Below, one piece after another: positions 9,290 through 18,669 of a stretch of 64,000 bases of DNA. Numbering within the stretch: position 1 is the first letter of the stretch; each line of letters begins with the position of its first letter. Below the pieces are notes generated by a model. It was given only the letters and a program-made list of their open reading frames with translations. It made no database searches and had not been told where the DNA came from. Both the position numbers and the translations under genes were made by a program. This stretch comes from Roseobacter denitrificans OCh 114 (lineage in GTDB: Bacteria > Pseudomonadota > Alphaproteobacteria > Rhodobacterales > Rhodobacteraceae), in the NCBI RefSeq assembly GCF_000014045.1, contig NC_008209.1, forward strand, positions 1,821,001 through 1,885,000, read 5' to 3'.

Positions 9290-10078
9290 ATGTCTTCCGA
9301 ACTCTCGCCGATCGACAAGGCAAAATTCGTCTGTGCCAAACGGGCCGCACAACTTGTTGAAAGTGGCATGCGGGTTGGCTTGGGCACCGGATCAACAGCG
9401 GCCTGGCTCGTGCGCTGTCTGGGGCAAAGAGTGCGCAACGAGGGGCTGCAGATCACGGGGGTTCCCACATCGACACGTACCGCCGAATTGGCCCGTGAGG
9501 TTGGAATCGACATCATCACACTGGATGCGGCCAAGCGGCTGGATCTGACGATTGACGGTGCGGATGAATTTGACGGTGCGTTCAACCTGATCAAAGGCGG
9601 TGGCGGGGCTTTATTGCATGAAAAGGTGGTAGCGGCCTCGTCTGATCGCATGGTCGTGATTGCCGATGTGGGCAAGGAGGTCGAGACGCTGGGCGCCTTC
9701 CCGCTGCCAATCGAAGTCATCCCCTTCGGATTGCAGACGACCCATGCGCTGGTTGATGAAACCCTTGTGTCGATGGACGTTCTGGGGCGCGACAGCAGCC
9801 TGCGCATGGATGGCGACAAACCTTTCGTCACGGATGAAGGCAACCACATCATTGATCTGCACCTCAAACGGATTGGCGATGCGCGGCAGCTGGCGCTGAC
9901 GCTCAATCAGGTGCCGGGTGTGGTTGAGAACGGTCTGTTCATTGATATCTGTGACACGGTTGTGCTGGGTTTTGGGGACGGAAAAGTCGAAGTGCGCGAC
10001 ATCAATGACGGCACCATTGCCAGCGAACGCATGATTTTTGCAGAAACCGACAATCTGTTCAGCGATCTGAGCGATTGA
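9290..10078 (+). CDS. rpiA: Ribose-5-phosphate isomerase A
   Basis: Interconverts ribose 5-phosphate and ribulose 5-phosphate in the pentose phosphate pathway. Motifs: GLGTGSTAAWLV (phosphate loop, about residues 31-42), LDLTIDGADEFD (catalytic Asp), IKGGGGALLHEKVVA (catalytic Glu and Lys) and LPIEVIPFG. It is 262 aa, of normal length. ATG 9290 has a strong AAGGAG six bases upstream; the longer in-frame start at 9194 lacks this. Glutathione reductase follows 95 bases later on the same strand. Both genes serve NADPH and pentose metabolism, which is suggestive but not proof of an operon. Confidence 0.96.
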   Translation: MSSELSPIDKAKFVCAKRAAQLVESGMRVGLGTGSTAAWLVRCLGQRVRNEGLQITGVPTSTRTAELAREVGIDIITLDAAKRLDLTIDGADEFDGAFNLIKGGGGALLHEKVVAASSDRMVVIADVGKEVETLGAFPLPIEVIPFGLQTTHALVDETLVSMDVLGRDSSLRMDGDKPFVTDEGNHIIDLHLKRIGDARQLALTLNQVPGVVENGLFIDICDTVVLGFGDGKVEVRDINDGTIASERMIFAETDNLFSDLSD

Positions 10079-10173
10079 TCGGAGCTATGCCTGTCTGACC
10101 GGTGTGACGCAGGAACAGGCAAACCTCTTGGCCCCGCTGCGGGTCAGCAGATTAATACAGAAAGGCCCTTCCC

Positions 10174-11628
10174 ATGACTGACTTTGACTATGATCTTTTC
10201 GTAATCGGCGGCGGCTCTGGGGGCGTCAGGGCGGCGCGTGTTGCGGCCAGCGAAGCAGGCGCGAAGGTGGCTCTGGCGGAAGAAGACAGATACGGCGGCA
10301 CCTGCGTGATCCGGGGCTGTGTGCCCAAAAAGCTGATGGTATTCGCCTCGGAATATGCGGGCATGCCGGATGAGGCGCAGGCCTATGGCTGGGACATGCA
10401 GAGAGGCGGCTTTGATTGGCCGGCTTTCAAAACCAAGCTGAACGCCGAACTGGACCGTCTTGAGCAGGTCTACCGCAGGCTGCTGTCGGAATCAGGTGTC
10501 GAGACCTTTGATGCACGCGCCACGGTGTCCGGCCAGCATGAGGTGACGCTGTCCGACGGGCAAACCAAATCGGCCAAACATATCCTCGTGGCAACCGGCG
10601 GCCACCCGGTCAGGCCCGACTTGCCCAATGCCCATCTTGGCATTGTGTCCGATGACATTTTCCATCTGGAAAACCTGCCCAAATCGGTTCTGATCGTAGG
10701 CGGGGGTTACATCGCCTGCGAATTCGCCGGTATTCTGAACGGGTTGGGGGTCAAGGTTACACAATACTATCGGGGGGCGCAGATTTTGCGTGGCTTTGAT
10801 GACGAGGCGCGGGGCCTTGTGGCCGAACAGATGCGCGAGCGCGGCATTGATCTGAAAGTCGGCACCAACATTCTGGAGATGGCCCCGGCCAAGGAGCACG
10901 ACAGCACGTCCGAAGGCGGTGCCATGGGCGGCACAGCGCAGGATCGCGCCGATCTTGCACAAATGCATGAAAGCGCTGCGACAAAAGGCCCGGTCTGGGT
11001 GAAATCCACCAGCGGCACCGAAGGAGTTTTTGACGTGGTCCTCTTCGCGACCGGGCGGGACCCGAACAGCAAAGACATGGGGCTTGAAGCGCAGGGCGTG
11101 AAACTGGGCCGGCGTGGCCAGATCGAGGTTGACGCCTACAGTCAGACCGCCGTGCCCTCCATCTATGCGATCGGCGATGTCACCGACCGCGTCAACCTGA
11201 CGCCGGTTGCGATCCGCGAGGGCATGGCCTTTGTCGAAACCGTGTTCAAGGGCAATCCGACTGCCGTGGATCACGACCTGATCCCAAGCGCGATTTTCAC
11301 CCAGCCCGAGATGGGCACGGTCGGTCTGGGCGAAGAAGCGGCCCGCGAACAGGAACCGGTTGAAATTTATTGCACTTCGTTTCGCCCCATGCGGACGGCT
11401 TTTGCCGAAAAACCGGACCGCGTGTTGATGAAACTTATTGTTTCCATAAAGACGCGAAAGGTCCTTGGATGCCATATTGTGGCCCCGAATGCGGGTGAAA
11501 TGATCCAACTGGCGGGTGTTGCAATCAAGATGGGCGCAACCAAGGAAGACTTTGACCGAACGGTTGCGGTCCACCCCACAATGTCGGAAGAGATCGTGAC
11601 GATGCGTTCTCCCATGCGCACGGCTTGA
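10174..11628 (+). CDS. gor: Glutathione-disulfide reductase
   Basis: A flavoprotein that reduces oxidised glutathione with NADPH. FAD loop IGGGSGGVRAA (about residues 10-20), redox-active disulfide GGTCVIRGCVPKK, NADPH-binding GGGYIACEFAGIL, and C-terminal VAVHPTMSEE with the active-site His-Glu pair. It is 484 aa, about 30 longer than typical enzymes. The extra length is a polar segment just after VGTNILEMAP (roughly residues 237-268, rich in Ser, Gly, Asp and His) placed before the conserved FDVVLFATGRDPN strand, so it is a surface loop insertion and not a disruption. Confidence 0.95.
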   Translation: MTDFDYDLFVIGGGSGGVRAARVAASEAGAKVALAEEDRYGGTCVIRGCVPKKLMVFASEYAGMPDEAQAYGWDMQRGGFDWPAFKTKLNAELDRLEQVYRRLLSESGVETFDARATVSGQHEVTLSDGQTKSAKHILVATGGHPVRPDLPNAHLGIVSDDIFHLENLPKSVLIVGGGYIACEFAGILNGLGVKVTQYYRGAQILRGFDDEARGLVAEQMRERGIDLKVGTNILEMAPAKEHDSTSEGGAMGGTAQDRADLAQMHESAATKGPVWVKSTSGTEGVFDVVLFATGRDPNSKDMGLEAQGVKLGRRGQIEVDAYSQTAVPSIYAIGDVTDRVNLTPVAIREGMAFVETVFKGNPTAVDHDLIPSAIFTQPEMGTVGLGEEAAREQEPVEIYCTSFRPMRTAFAEKPDRVLMKLIVSIKTRKVLGCHIVAPNAGEMIQLAGVAIKMGATKEDFDRTVAVHPTMSEEIVTMRSPMRTA

Positions 11629-11701
11629 ATTCCGGGCAGGGCAACGTACCTATGACTTGGTTTGATCGTGACGTTATGCGGTTTAGAAGGGAAAGAACTT
11701 A

Positions 11702-12865
11702 ATGGCTGGCAACAATGGCGGCCCCTGGGGGGGCGGCGGAAATTCGGGCAATGACAGGCCGAACGGCGGTTCGGGCGGCGGAAATCGTGGATCAGGCGGC
11801 GGTGGCCCGCGCGGTCCCGGCGGCGAAGGGCCGCAAATTCCCGAGATAGATGAACTGGTCAAGAAGGGCCAGGAACGTCTGCGCGTTCTGATGGGCGGCA
11901 AAGGTGGAAATGGGACCGGCGGTGGTGCTGGCGGCGGTGGCGGTGGCGGACCCGCGCTGACGCGTGGCACGGTAGGGCTGGCGGCGCTGGCTGCGTTCGG
12001 CGCATGGTTGATGGCGAGCCTCTACACGGTGGCTCCCGAAGAGCAGTCGGTTGAACTGTTTCTGGGCGAATATTCGGCCACGGGTAATTCCGGTCTGAAC
12101 TTTGCGCCATGGCCGCTTGTGACGGCCGAGGTTCTGCCGGTCACGCGGGAGCAAACCGAAGATATCGGCTCCCGTACAGGCAGCGGGCTGATGCTGACCA
12201 CGGATGAAAACATCATCGACATTGACTTCCAGGTGGTCTGGAACATCAATGATCCGGCTAAATTTCTGTTCAACCTTGCAGAACCGCAGGAAACGATTCG
12301 CGCGGTGTCTGAATCAGCGATGCGCGAAGTGATTGCGCGCAATGAATTGGCACCTATCCTCAACCGGGATCGTCAGGTGATTGCCGATGAGGCCGAACAG
12401 CTTATTCAGGCGACACTCGATCAATATGACAGCGGCGTGAATATCATCCGTCTCAACCTCGACAAGGCCGACCCGCCGCGCGAGGTCATCGACAGCTTCC
12501 GCGAAGTGCAGGCGGCAGAGCAGGAGCGCGATCGTCTGGAGCGTCAGGCCGATGCCTATGCCAACCGCGTGACCGCGGGCGCACGGGGTGAAGCCGCCAG
12601 CCAGCTGGAACAGGCCGAAGCCTATCGTGCCCAGCAAGTCAACGAGGCACAGGGTGAGGCGGCGCGTTTCACATCGGTCCTTGAGGAATACGCCAAGGCC
12701 CCGGAAGTAACGCGCAAACGTCTCTATCTGGAGACCATGGAAAAAGTGTTTGGAAGTGTCGACAAGATCATTCTTGAAAGCGGTCTTGGCGGTGAAGGCG
12801 GAAACGGGGTCGTGCCCTATCTGCCACTCAATGAGTTGCGTCGTACAGGCGGAGGGATAAACTGA
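11702..12865 (+). CDS. hflK: HflK, regulator of FtsH protease
   Basis: An SPFH/band-7 protein that, with HflC, forms the cage around the membrane protease FtsH. The N-terminal ~80 residues are extremely Gly-rich with Asn and Pro (cytoplasmic and disordered), followed by one membrane helix (about 83-105, ALTRGTVGLAALAAFGAWLM) and the band-7 domain starting at VAPEEQSVELFLGEY. The C-terminal third is a coiled coil rich in Gln, Glu and Ala. It is 387 aa, normal for the family. The stop overlaps hflC by one base, giving a typical hflK-hflC-DUF2065-degP arrangement. Confidence 0.94.
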   Translation: MAGNNGGPWGGGGNSGNDRPNGGSGGGNRGSGGGGPRGPGGEGPQIPEIDELVKKGQERLRVLMGGKGGNGTGGGAGGGGGGGPALTRGTVGLAALAAFGAWLMASLYTVAPEEQSVELFLGEYSATGNSGLNFAPWPLVTAEVLPVTREQTEDIGSRTGSGLMLTTDENIIDIDFQVVWNINDPAKFLFNLAEPQETIRAVSESAMREVIARNELAPILNRDRQVIADEAEQLIQATLDQYDSGVNIIRLNLDKADPPREVIDSFREVQAAEQERDRLERQADAYANRVTAGARGEAASQLEQAEAYRAQQVNEAQGEAARFTSVLEEYAKAPEVTRKRLYLETMEKVFGSVDKIILESGLGGEGGNGVVPYLPLNELRRTGGGIN

Positions 12866-13764
12866 TGAAAGCTGCTAAGTTTCTGATCCCGATCGGGGTA
12901 ATTGCGATTGTTGGTGTTCTGAGTTCGGTGTTCATCGTGGATGAACGCGAAAAAGCGCTTGTGCTGCAGTTTGGCCAGATCAAATCCGTCAAGGAAGATC
13001 CGGGTCTCGCGTTCAAAATTCCGTTTATTCAGGATGTTGTGCGCTACGATGACAGAACGTTGTCGCTGGATACGGATGTGGTCGAGGTCACGCCATCGGA
13101 TGACCGGCGTCTGGTTGTTGACGCCTTTGCCCGCTACCGCATCTCTGACGTGGTGCAGTTCCGGCAGGCGGTTGGTGTCGGGGGCCTGCGCGCCGCCGAG
13201 GACCGTCTTGAAGGTATCCTCAACCCGACAATCCGGGCGGTTCTGGGTTCTGACGGGGTGACGTCCAACACGATCCTCTCTGCGGATCGTGCGGAACTGA
13301 TGGCGCGGATCACAACGCAGGCGCGTCAACGCGCTTTGCCTCTGGGTCTTGAGGTGATCGACGTGCGTTTGAAACAGACGAACCTGCCCGATCAGAACCT
13401 TGACGCGACCTTTGCAAGGATGCGCGCGGAACGTGAGCGCGAAGCGGCGGACGAAATTGCGCGTGGTGAGGAAGCGGCACAAAGGGTGCGGGCTCTGGCA
13501 GATCGTACGGTGGTCGAACTGACGTCGGAAGCGACGCGCGAGGCCGACATCGTGCGCGGTCAGGCGGATGCGGAGCGGAACGCGATTTTCGCAGATGCCT
13601 TTGGCGCAGATCCTGAATTCTTTGAATTCTATCGCTCCCTTACTGCCTATGAACGCGCCTTGCAGGGAACCAACTCGACGATGGTGATGTCACCGGATTC
13701 GGAGTTCTTCAACTACCTGCGCAGCGACCAGGGATTGCGTTCTGAGGAGGGCGAGAGCCGGTGA
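12865..13764 (+). CDS. hflC: HflC, regulator of FtsH protease
   Basis: Partner of HflK. It has an N-terminal membrane anchor (about residues 5-24, FLIPIGVIAIVGVLSSVF) with a short cytoplasmic start, then the band-7 domain (VDEREKALVLQFGQI) and a charged coiled coil (REREAADEIARGEEAAQRV). It is 299 aa, normal length. The start overlaps the hflK stop by one base, and the end overlaps the next gene by four bases (GTGA), so all three are translationally coupled. Confidence 0.94.
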   Translation: MKAAKFLIPIGVIAIVGVLSSVFIVDEREKALVLQFGQIKSVKEDPGLAFKIPFIQDVVRYDDRTLSLDTDVVEVTPSDDRRLVVDAFARYRISDVVQFRQAVGVGGLRAAEDRLEGILNPTIRAVLGSDGVTSNTILSADRAELMARITTQARQRALPLGLEVIDVRLKQTNLPDQNLDATFARMRAEREREAADEIARGEEAAQRVRALADRTVVELTSEATREADIVRGQADAERNAIFADAFGADPEFFEFYRSLTAYERALQGTNSTMVMSPDSEFFNYLRSDQGLRSEEGESR

Positions 13765-13958
13765 GCACGATCCTTCTGGCCTTAGGGTTGGTGATGATTA
13801 TCGAGGGGCTGGCCTATGCGCTGGCCCCTTCGCTTATTGAGCGCATGCTTGAGATGTTGCGCTCCCTGCCGGAAACGGCGGTGCGGCAAATGGGTTTGCT
13901 GATCGCGGTCAGCGGGCTCATTCTGGTGTGGGCGGCGTGGCAACTTGGCGGCGTGTGA
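13761..13958 (+). CDS. DUF2065 small membrane protein (YjeT-like)
   Basis: A 65-aa protein with two membrane helices (about residues 2-20 and 43-62). It belongs to the DUF2065/YjeT family, which commonly sits immediately after hflC. The function is unknown. It starts with GTG inside the hflC stop (GTGA overlap), so it probably depends on coupled translation. Confidence 0.82.
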   Translation: MSTILLALGLVMIIEGLAYALAPSLIERMLEMLRSLPETAVRQMGLLIAVSGLILVWAAWQLGGV

Positions 13959-14106
13959 ACCGAAGCCCCGCGCTCACGGGGAGTTGAAACCGCGCGAGGG
14001 TGGCCCATCTTATGATTTTGAAACTGCATGGCTACATGCAGACTGGCTTAGAGCGCAAAACAAGCGCAGAGTATGACAGGCAACAACGTATTTCAGGAGA
14101 CGACGC

Positions 14107-15570
14107 ATGACATCCCAAACGGTAACCATGCCAAACATAGATTCAGCGCAGACACGGTTTCGGTTATTGATGGTCGCAGTTCTGGCAATGGCTTTTGCGC
14201 TGGTGGCACCGCTCACAGGGCATGCACAACCTGCAAGCCTTGCACCGCTGGCTGAAAAGATCAGCCCCTCGGTAGTCAATATCACAACCTCGACGACCGT
14301 ATCACGTCGGACGGGGCCACAGGGGATTGTGCCCGAAGGCTCGCCCTTCGAGGATTTTTTCCGCGACCGCAATATCGGACCAGAGGGTGCGCCGCGCCGC
14401 TCGTCTGCGCTCGGCTCGGGCTTCGTGATTTCTGAAGATGGCTATGTGGTCACCAACAACCACGTGATTGAAGGCGCGGATGAGATTCTGATCGAATTTT
14501 TCGATGGCGGCGAATTGGTTGCCGAGGTGGTAGGAACGGACCCGAACACCGATATCGCCTTGCTGAAGGTGGAAGCGGATGCGCCACTGCCGTTCGTGTC
14601 CTTTGGCGACAGTGACAGCGCGCGGGTCGGGGATTGGGTGATCGCTATGGGCAACCCGCTGGGGCAGGGTTTCTCCGTCTCCGCCGGGATCGTATCGGCA
14701 CGCAACCGCGAACTCAGTGGCCGCTATGATGACTATATCCAGACCGATGCGGCCATCAACCGCGGAAACTCCGGCGGTCCGTTGTTCAACATGGATGGCG
14801 AAGTGATTGGCGTGAACACGGCCATCCTGTCACCGACGGGCGGGTCGATCGGGCTCGGTTTCTCGATGGCCGCAAATGTTGTGACCCGTGTGGTGGACCA
14901 GTTGCAGGAATTCGGCGAGACGCGGCGCGGCTGGTTGGGTGTGCAAATTCAGGACGTGACCGAGGATATGGCCGAAGCGATGGGGCTTGCCTCGACAGAT
15001 GGGGCTGCGGTGAATGGTGTGCTGGAGGGTCCGGCAATGGAAGCAGGTATCGAGATCGGCGATGTCATCATCAGCTTTGACGGGCGCGACGTGGAAGACA
15101 CGCGCGGTCTGGTGCGTCAGGTTGGGAATACGCCGGTTGGTGAGGCTGTGCGCGTTGTCGTGCGGCGGGGCGATGAAACCAAAACCCTGCTTGTGACACT
15201 TGGCCGCCGTGAAGAAGCCGAAGGTGCCGTACCTGCCGTGGCGCAGGCCCCTGAGGATGATGCGCCAACCTCTGCCGAGATGATGGGGCTTACCTTGATG
15301 GTGCTGAACGATGAGTTGCGTGAGCAACTTGGCGCCACGCCGGAAACCGAAGGTCTGGCCGTCATGGAGGTGGACGAAGCATCCGAAGCCTTTGAGAAAG
15401 GCCTGCGCGCCGGGGACGTGATCACCGAAGCTGGCCAGAAAAAGGTGACAAGCATCGCGGATCTTGAAACCCGCGTTGAAGAAGCCAGGGAAGCCGGGCG
15501 CAAGTCGTTGCTGCTGCTGGTGCGCCGTGCGGGTGATCCACGGTTCGTGGCGCTGTCCCTCGCCGAGTGA
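14107..15570 (+). CDS. Do family serine endopeptidase (DegP/DegQ)
   Basis: Periplasmic protease and chaperone for misfolded envelope proteins. The signal peptide has its hydrophobic core at about residues 20-36 and cleavage near GHAQP. The trypsin-like domain carries the full triad: His119 (TNNHVIEG), Asp149 (NTDIALLKV) and Ser222 (GNSGGPLFN). Two PDZ domains follow (about 270-365, beginning RRGWLGVQIQDV, and 390-480). It is 487 aa, normal for the family. It is 148 bases after the hflKC-DUF2065 operon and has its own intrinsic terminator. ATG 14107 is supported by the upstream AGGAG. Confidence 0.95.
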   Translation: MTSQTVTMPNIDSAQTRFRLLMVAVLAMAFALVAPLTGHAQPASLAPLAEKISPSVVNITTSTTVSRRTGPQGIVPEGSPFEDFFRDRNIGPEGAPRRSSALGSGFVISEDGYVVTNNHVIEGADEILIEFFDGGELVAEVVGTDPNTDIALLKVEADAPLPFVSFGDSDSARVGDWVIAMGNPLGQGFSVSAGIVSARNRELSGRYDDYIQTDAAINRGNSGGPLFNMDGEVIGVNTAILSPTGGSIGLGFSMAANVVTRVVDQLQEFGETRRGWLGVQIQDVTEDMAEAMGLASTDGAAVNGVLEGPAMEAGIEIGDVIISFDGRDVEDTRGLVRQVGNTPVGEAVRVVVRRGDETKTLLVTLGRREEAEGAVPAVAQAPEDDAPTSAEMMGLTLMVLNDELREQLGATPETEGLAVMEVDEASEAFEKGLRAGDVITEAGQKKVTSIADLETRVEEAREAGRKSLLLLVRRAGDPRFVALSLAE

Positions 15571-15588
15571 TCGGATCGGAAAAAGTGG

Positions 15589-15619
15589 TAAAAGGGGCGC
15601 TCTTGCAGCGCCCTTTTTT
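15589..15619 (+). terminator. Intrinsic terminator after degP
   Basis: A hairpin of GGGCGCT and AGCGCCC with the loop CTTGC, followed by six T. It starts about 20 bases after the degP stop. A-rich bases on the 5' side would let it also work, more weakly, for the convergent gene on the other strand. Confidence 0.85.
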
Positions 15620-15634
15620 GTGCCGGGGAGGGGG

Positions 15635-16477
<843 letters not shown>

Positions 16478-16478
<1 letters not shown>

Positions 16479-17224
16479 TGCCTGCGTGGGCGCGGCGTCT
16501 TCTGGCGCGCTGCCTGCACCGGTTCACCCGCCGCGCGTTGCCAGTGTTGTGCCTGTTGCAGGGCGCGGCACAGGCCTCTGAGGCCATCGTCTCGGCAAAG
16601 TACGAAGGCCCGACGGATCGCTATGCGCATGCCGTCCTTGGGGATGGGATCGAGCATGAAACACTTGTCCTGACACTGGCCGATGGGACGTTTCGCCGGT
16701 TCACCCTGCCGGAGACGTCGGTTTTTGAAGATACCGAACCCCGGCTTGCCGATCTTGACGCAGATGGGTCACCGGAAGTCATCGTTGTGCAAAGCGACCA
16801 GTCGGAGGGCGCGCGACTGGCTGTTTATGACGCGGCCGGTCTGATCACGGCGACCCCCTACATCGGAAGTCGCTTCCGCTGGCTTGCCCCTTTGGGCGCG
16901 TCTGACCTTGATGGGGACGGGCGTATGGAGATCGCCTACATTGACCGTCCCCATCTGGCAAAAACACTGCGCATCTGGCGCTATGAAGACCGCCGGCTGA
17001 ACGACATCGCGGCACTTGCCGGGGTCACGAACCATCGCATTGGGGAGCGTGACATCGCCGGTGGCATCCGGCAGTGCGACGGCATGCCGGAGATGATCGT
17101 CGCAGGTGCCGATTGGCAAGAATTGCGTGCGGTCCGTTTCGTGGGCGGTCTTTTTGAAACGCGACTTCTTGGTGCGGACACGTCCCGTGATGCGTTTGCA
17201 GCTGCCATGAAATGCGAAGGCTGA
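16478..17224 (+). CDS. Secreted FG-GAP/VCBS repeat protein
   Basis: A 248-aa protein with an N-terminal signal segment (about residues 18-33, cleavage near AAQASEA) and two calcium-binding-type repeats, LADLDADGSPEVIVV (about residue 88) and ASDLDGDGRMEIAYI (about 145). It is probably a periplasmic beta-propeller-like protein; substrate and role are unknown. It overlaps the ferredoxin stop by one base, so the two are cotranscribed, although no functional link is obvious. A 100-bp palindromic repeat begins right after the stop codon. Confidence 0.8.
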
Positions 17225-17324
17225 AGCGTCATGCGAAAAACCTGAACCACGCAAGCGCTGCCTGAAATCGACGGTTTCAACGCGGTATGTGAAACGTGAT
17301 GTTTCAGGTATTTCGTCAGACGCT
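17225..17324 (+). repeat. Dispersed palindromic repeat, copy A
   Basis: One of four ~100-bp copies of an imperfect long palindrome. The ends are AGCGTC and GACGCT; just inside are CGAAAAACCTGAA on the left and TTCAGGTATTTCG on the right, which pair. The centre GAAATCGACGGTTTC forms the tip. It starts on the base after the FG-GAP stop codon and its right end touches the purD stop codon. It lies between convergent genes, so as RNA it would fold as a hairpin for either transcript. Confidence 0.85.
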
Positions 17325-18590
17325 CTAATCCAATGCGCGCCAGCCGATGTCCCGGCGACAAAAGCCGTCCGGCCAGTCGATCTGATCCACCATGGCGTAG
17401 GCCCTTTCGCGCGCCTCGCTCAGGGATGCGGCGCGCGCGGTCACACCAAGAACCCGACCACCGCTGGCGATGTAGCGACCGTCCCTGCGGGCTGTCCCGG
17501 CATGAAAGATCATCTGTTTGCTGTCTTCCTTGAAACCTTCCAGCCCGCCAATGACGGAGCCTTTTTCATAGCTGCCGGGATATCCGCGCGCGGCCAGCAC
17601 GACCGTCAAAGCATGATCATCTGCCCAATTGACCTGAACCTCTCCCAGTCTGCCTTCGGCGGTGGCCTGAATAAGGTCCAATACCTGCGCACCAAGGCGC
17701 ATCATCAGAGCCTGACATTCCGGGTCGCCAAAGCGCACGTTGTATTCGACGAGCCGGGGTGCGCCGTCCTTGATCATCAGGCCGACGAAGAGCACCCCTT
17801 GATAGGGCGTCCCGCGCCGGGTCATTTCGGCCATGGTTGGCTGCACGATCTGGTCCAGCGCCGCCTGCGTTACCTCGGGCGTCATCACCGGGGCAGGGGA
17901 ATAGGCGCCCATGCCGCCGGTATTGGGGCCTGTGTCGCCGTCACCCACACGCTTGTGATCCTGCGCCGTGCCGATGGGCAGCACGGTTTCGCCATCGCAG
18001 AGCACAAAGAAGGACGCCTCTTCGCCTTCCATGAATTCTTCGATCACGACTTCTGCGCCCGCCGCGCCGAAACTGCCGCCGAACATGTCATCAAGAGCGT
18101 TCAGCGCCTCGTCGACCGTCTGGGCGATGATCACGCCTTTGCCCGCGGCCAGACCGTCGGCCTTGATGACAATGGGTGCGCCTTGTGCCTTGACATAGGC
18201 CCGCGCCGCAGCCCGGTCGGTGAAATGCGCATAAGCGGCGGTCGGCGCACCCGCTGCATCGCAGATGGTTTTGGTGAAGGCTTTCGAGGCCTCCAGCTTT
18301 GCTGCTTCGAGGCCGGGGCCGAAAACCGAAATGCCCGCATCCCGCAGGCGATCCGCGACACCCGCGGCGAGGGGCGCTTCGGGCCCGACGATCACCAGAT
18401 CAATGGCATTTGCATCGGCAAAACCTGCGACGGCCCCGCCATCCTCGATGTTGAGGGACGCGCATTCGGCGATCCCCGCAATCCCCGCATTGCCGGGGGC
18501 CATGATCAGGCGATCACATTTGGGGTTCTGTTTGACCGCCCAGGCCAGAGCGTGTTCGCGCCCCCCGCTGCCGAGAATAAGAATGTTCAT
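17325..18590 (-). CDS. purD: Phosphoribosylamine--glycine ligase
   Basis: Second step of purine synthesis: joins phosphoribosylamine and glycine using ATP. It begins MNILILGSGGREHALAW (N-domain), then the ATP-grasp fold with KADGLAAGKGVIIA (about residue 143) and GGMGAYSPAPVMT, and a metal-site region RFGDPECQ. It is 421 aa, normal length. It is monocistronic; its stop codon TAG abuts repeat copy A. Confidence 0.96.
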   Translation of the reverse strand: MNILILGSGGREHALAWAVKQNPKCDRLIMAPGNAGIAGIAECASLNIEDGGAVAGFADANAIDLVIVGPEAPLAAGVADRLRDAGISVFGPGLEAAKLEASKAFTKTICDAAGAPTAAYAHFTDRAAARAYVKAQGAPIVIKADGLAAGKGVIIAQTVDEALNALDDMFGGSFGAAGAEVVIEEFMEGEEASFFVLCDGETVLPIGTAQDHKRVGDGDTGPNTGGMGAYSPAPVMTPEVTQAALDQIVQPTMAEMTRRGTPYQGVLFVGLMIKDGAPRLVEYNVRFGDPECQALMMRLGAQVLDLIQATAEGRLGEVQVNWADDHALTVVLAARGYPGSYEKGSVIGGLEGFKEDSKQMIFHAGTARRDGRYIASGGRVLGVTARAASLSEARERAYAMVDQIDWPDGFCRRDIGWRALD

Positions 18591-18669
18591 GAAGGGCTCC
18601 CGATCTGCTTGGCCTTAGGTTCAGGGCGTTCTAAGCTGGCGGGGAACCTGTGACAACACCCGAGGCGCT

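Noticed and set aside
8749..9360. A 203-codon plus-strand frame before and into rpiA
   Set aside because: No family match, no ribosome site, Cys/Arg-rich composition; rpiA uses another frame with a strong AAGGAG.
17289..18653. A 454-codon plus-strand frame opposite purD
   Set aside because: A shadow of a GC-rich gene; purD is complete with ATP-grasp motifs on the minus strand.
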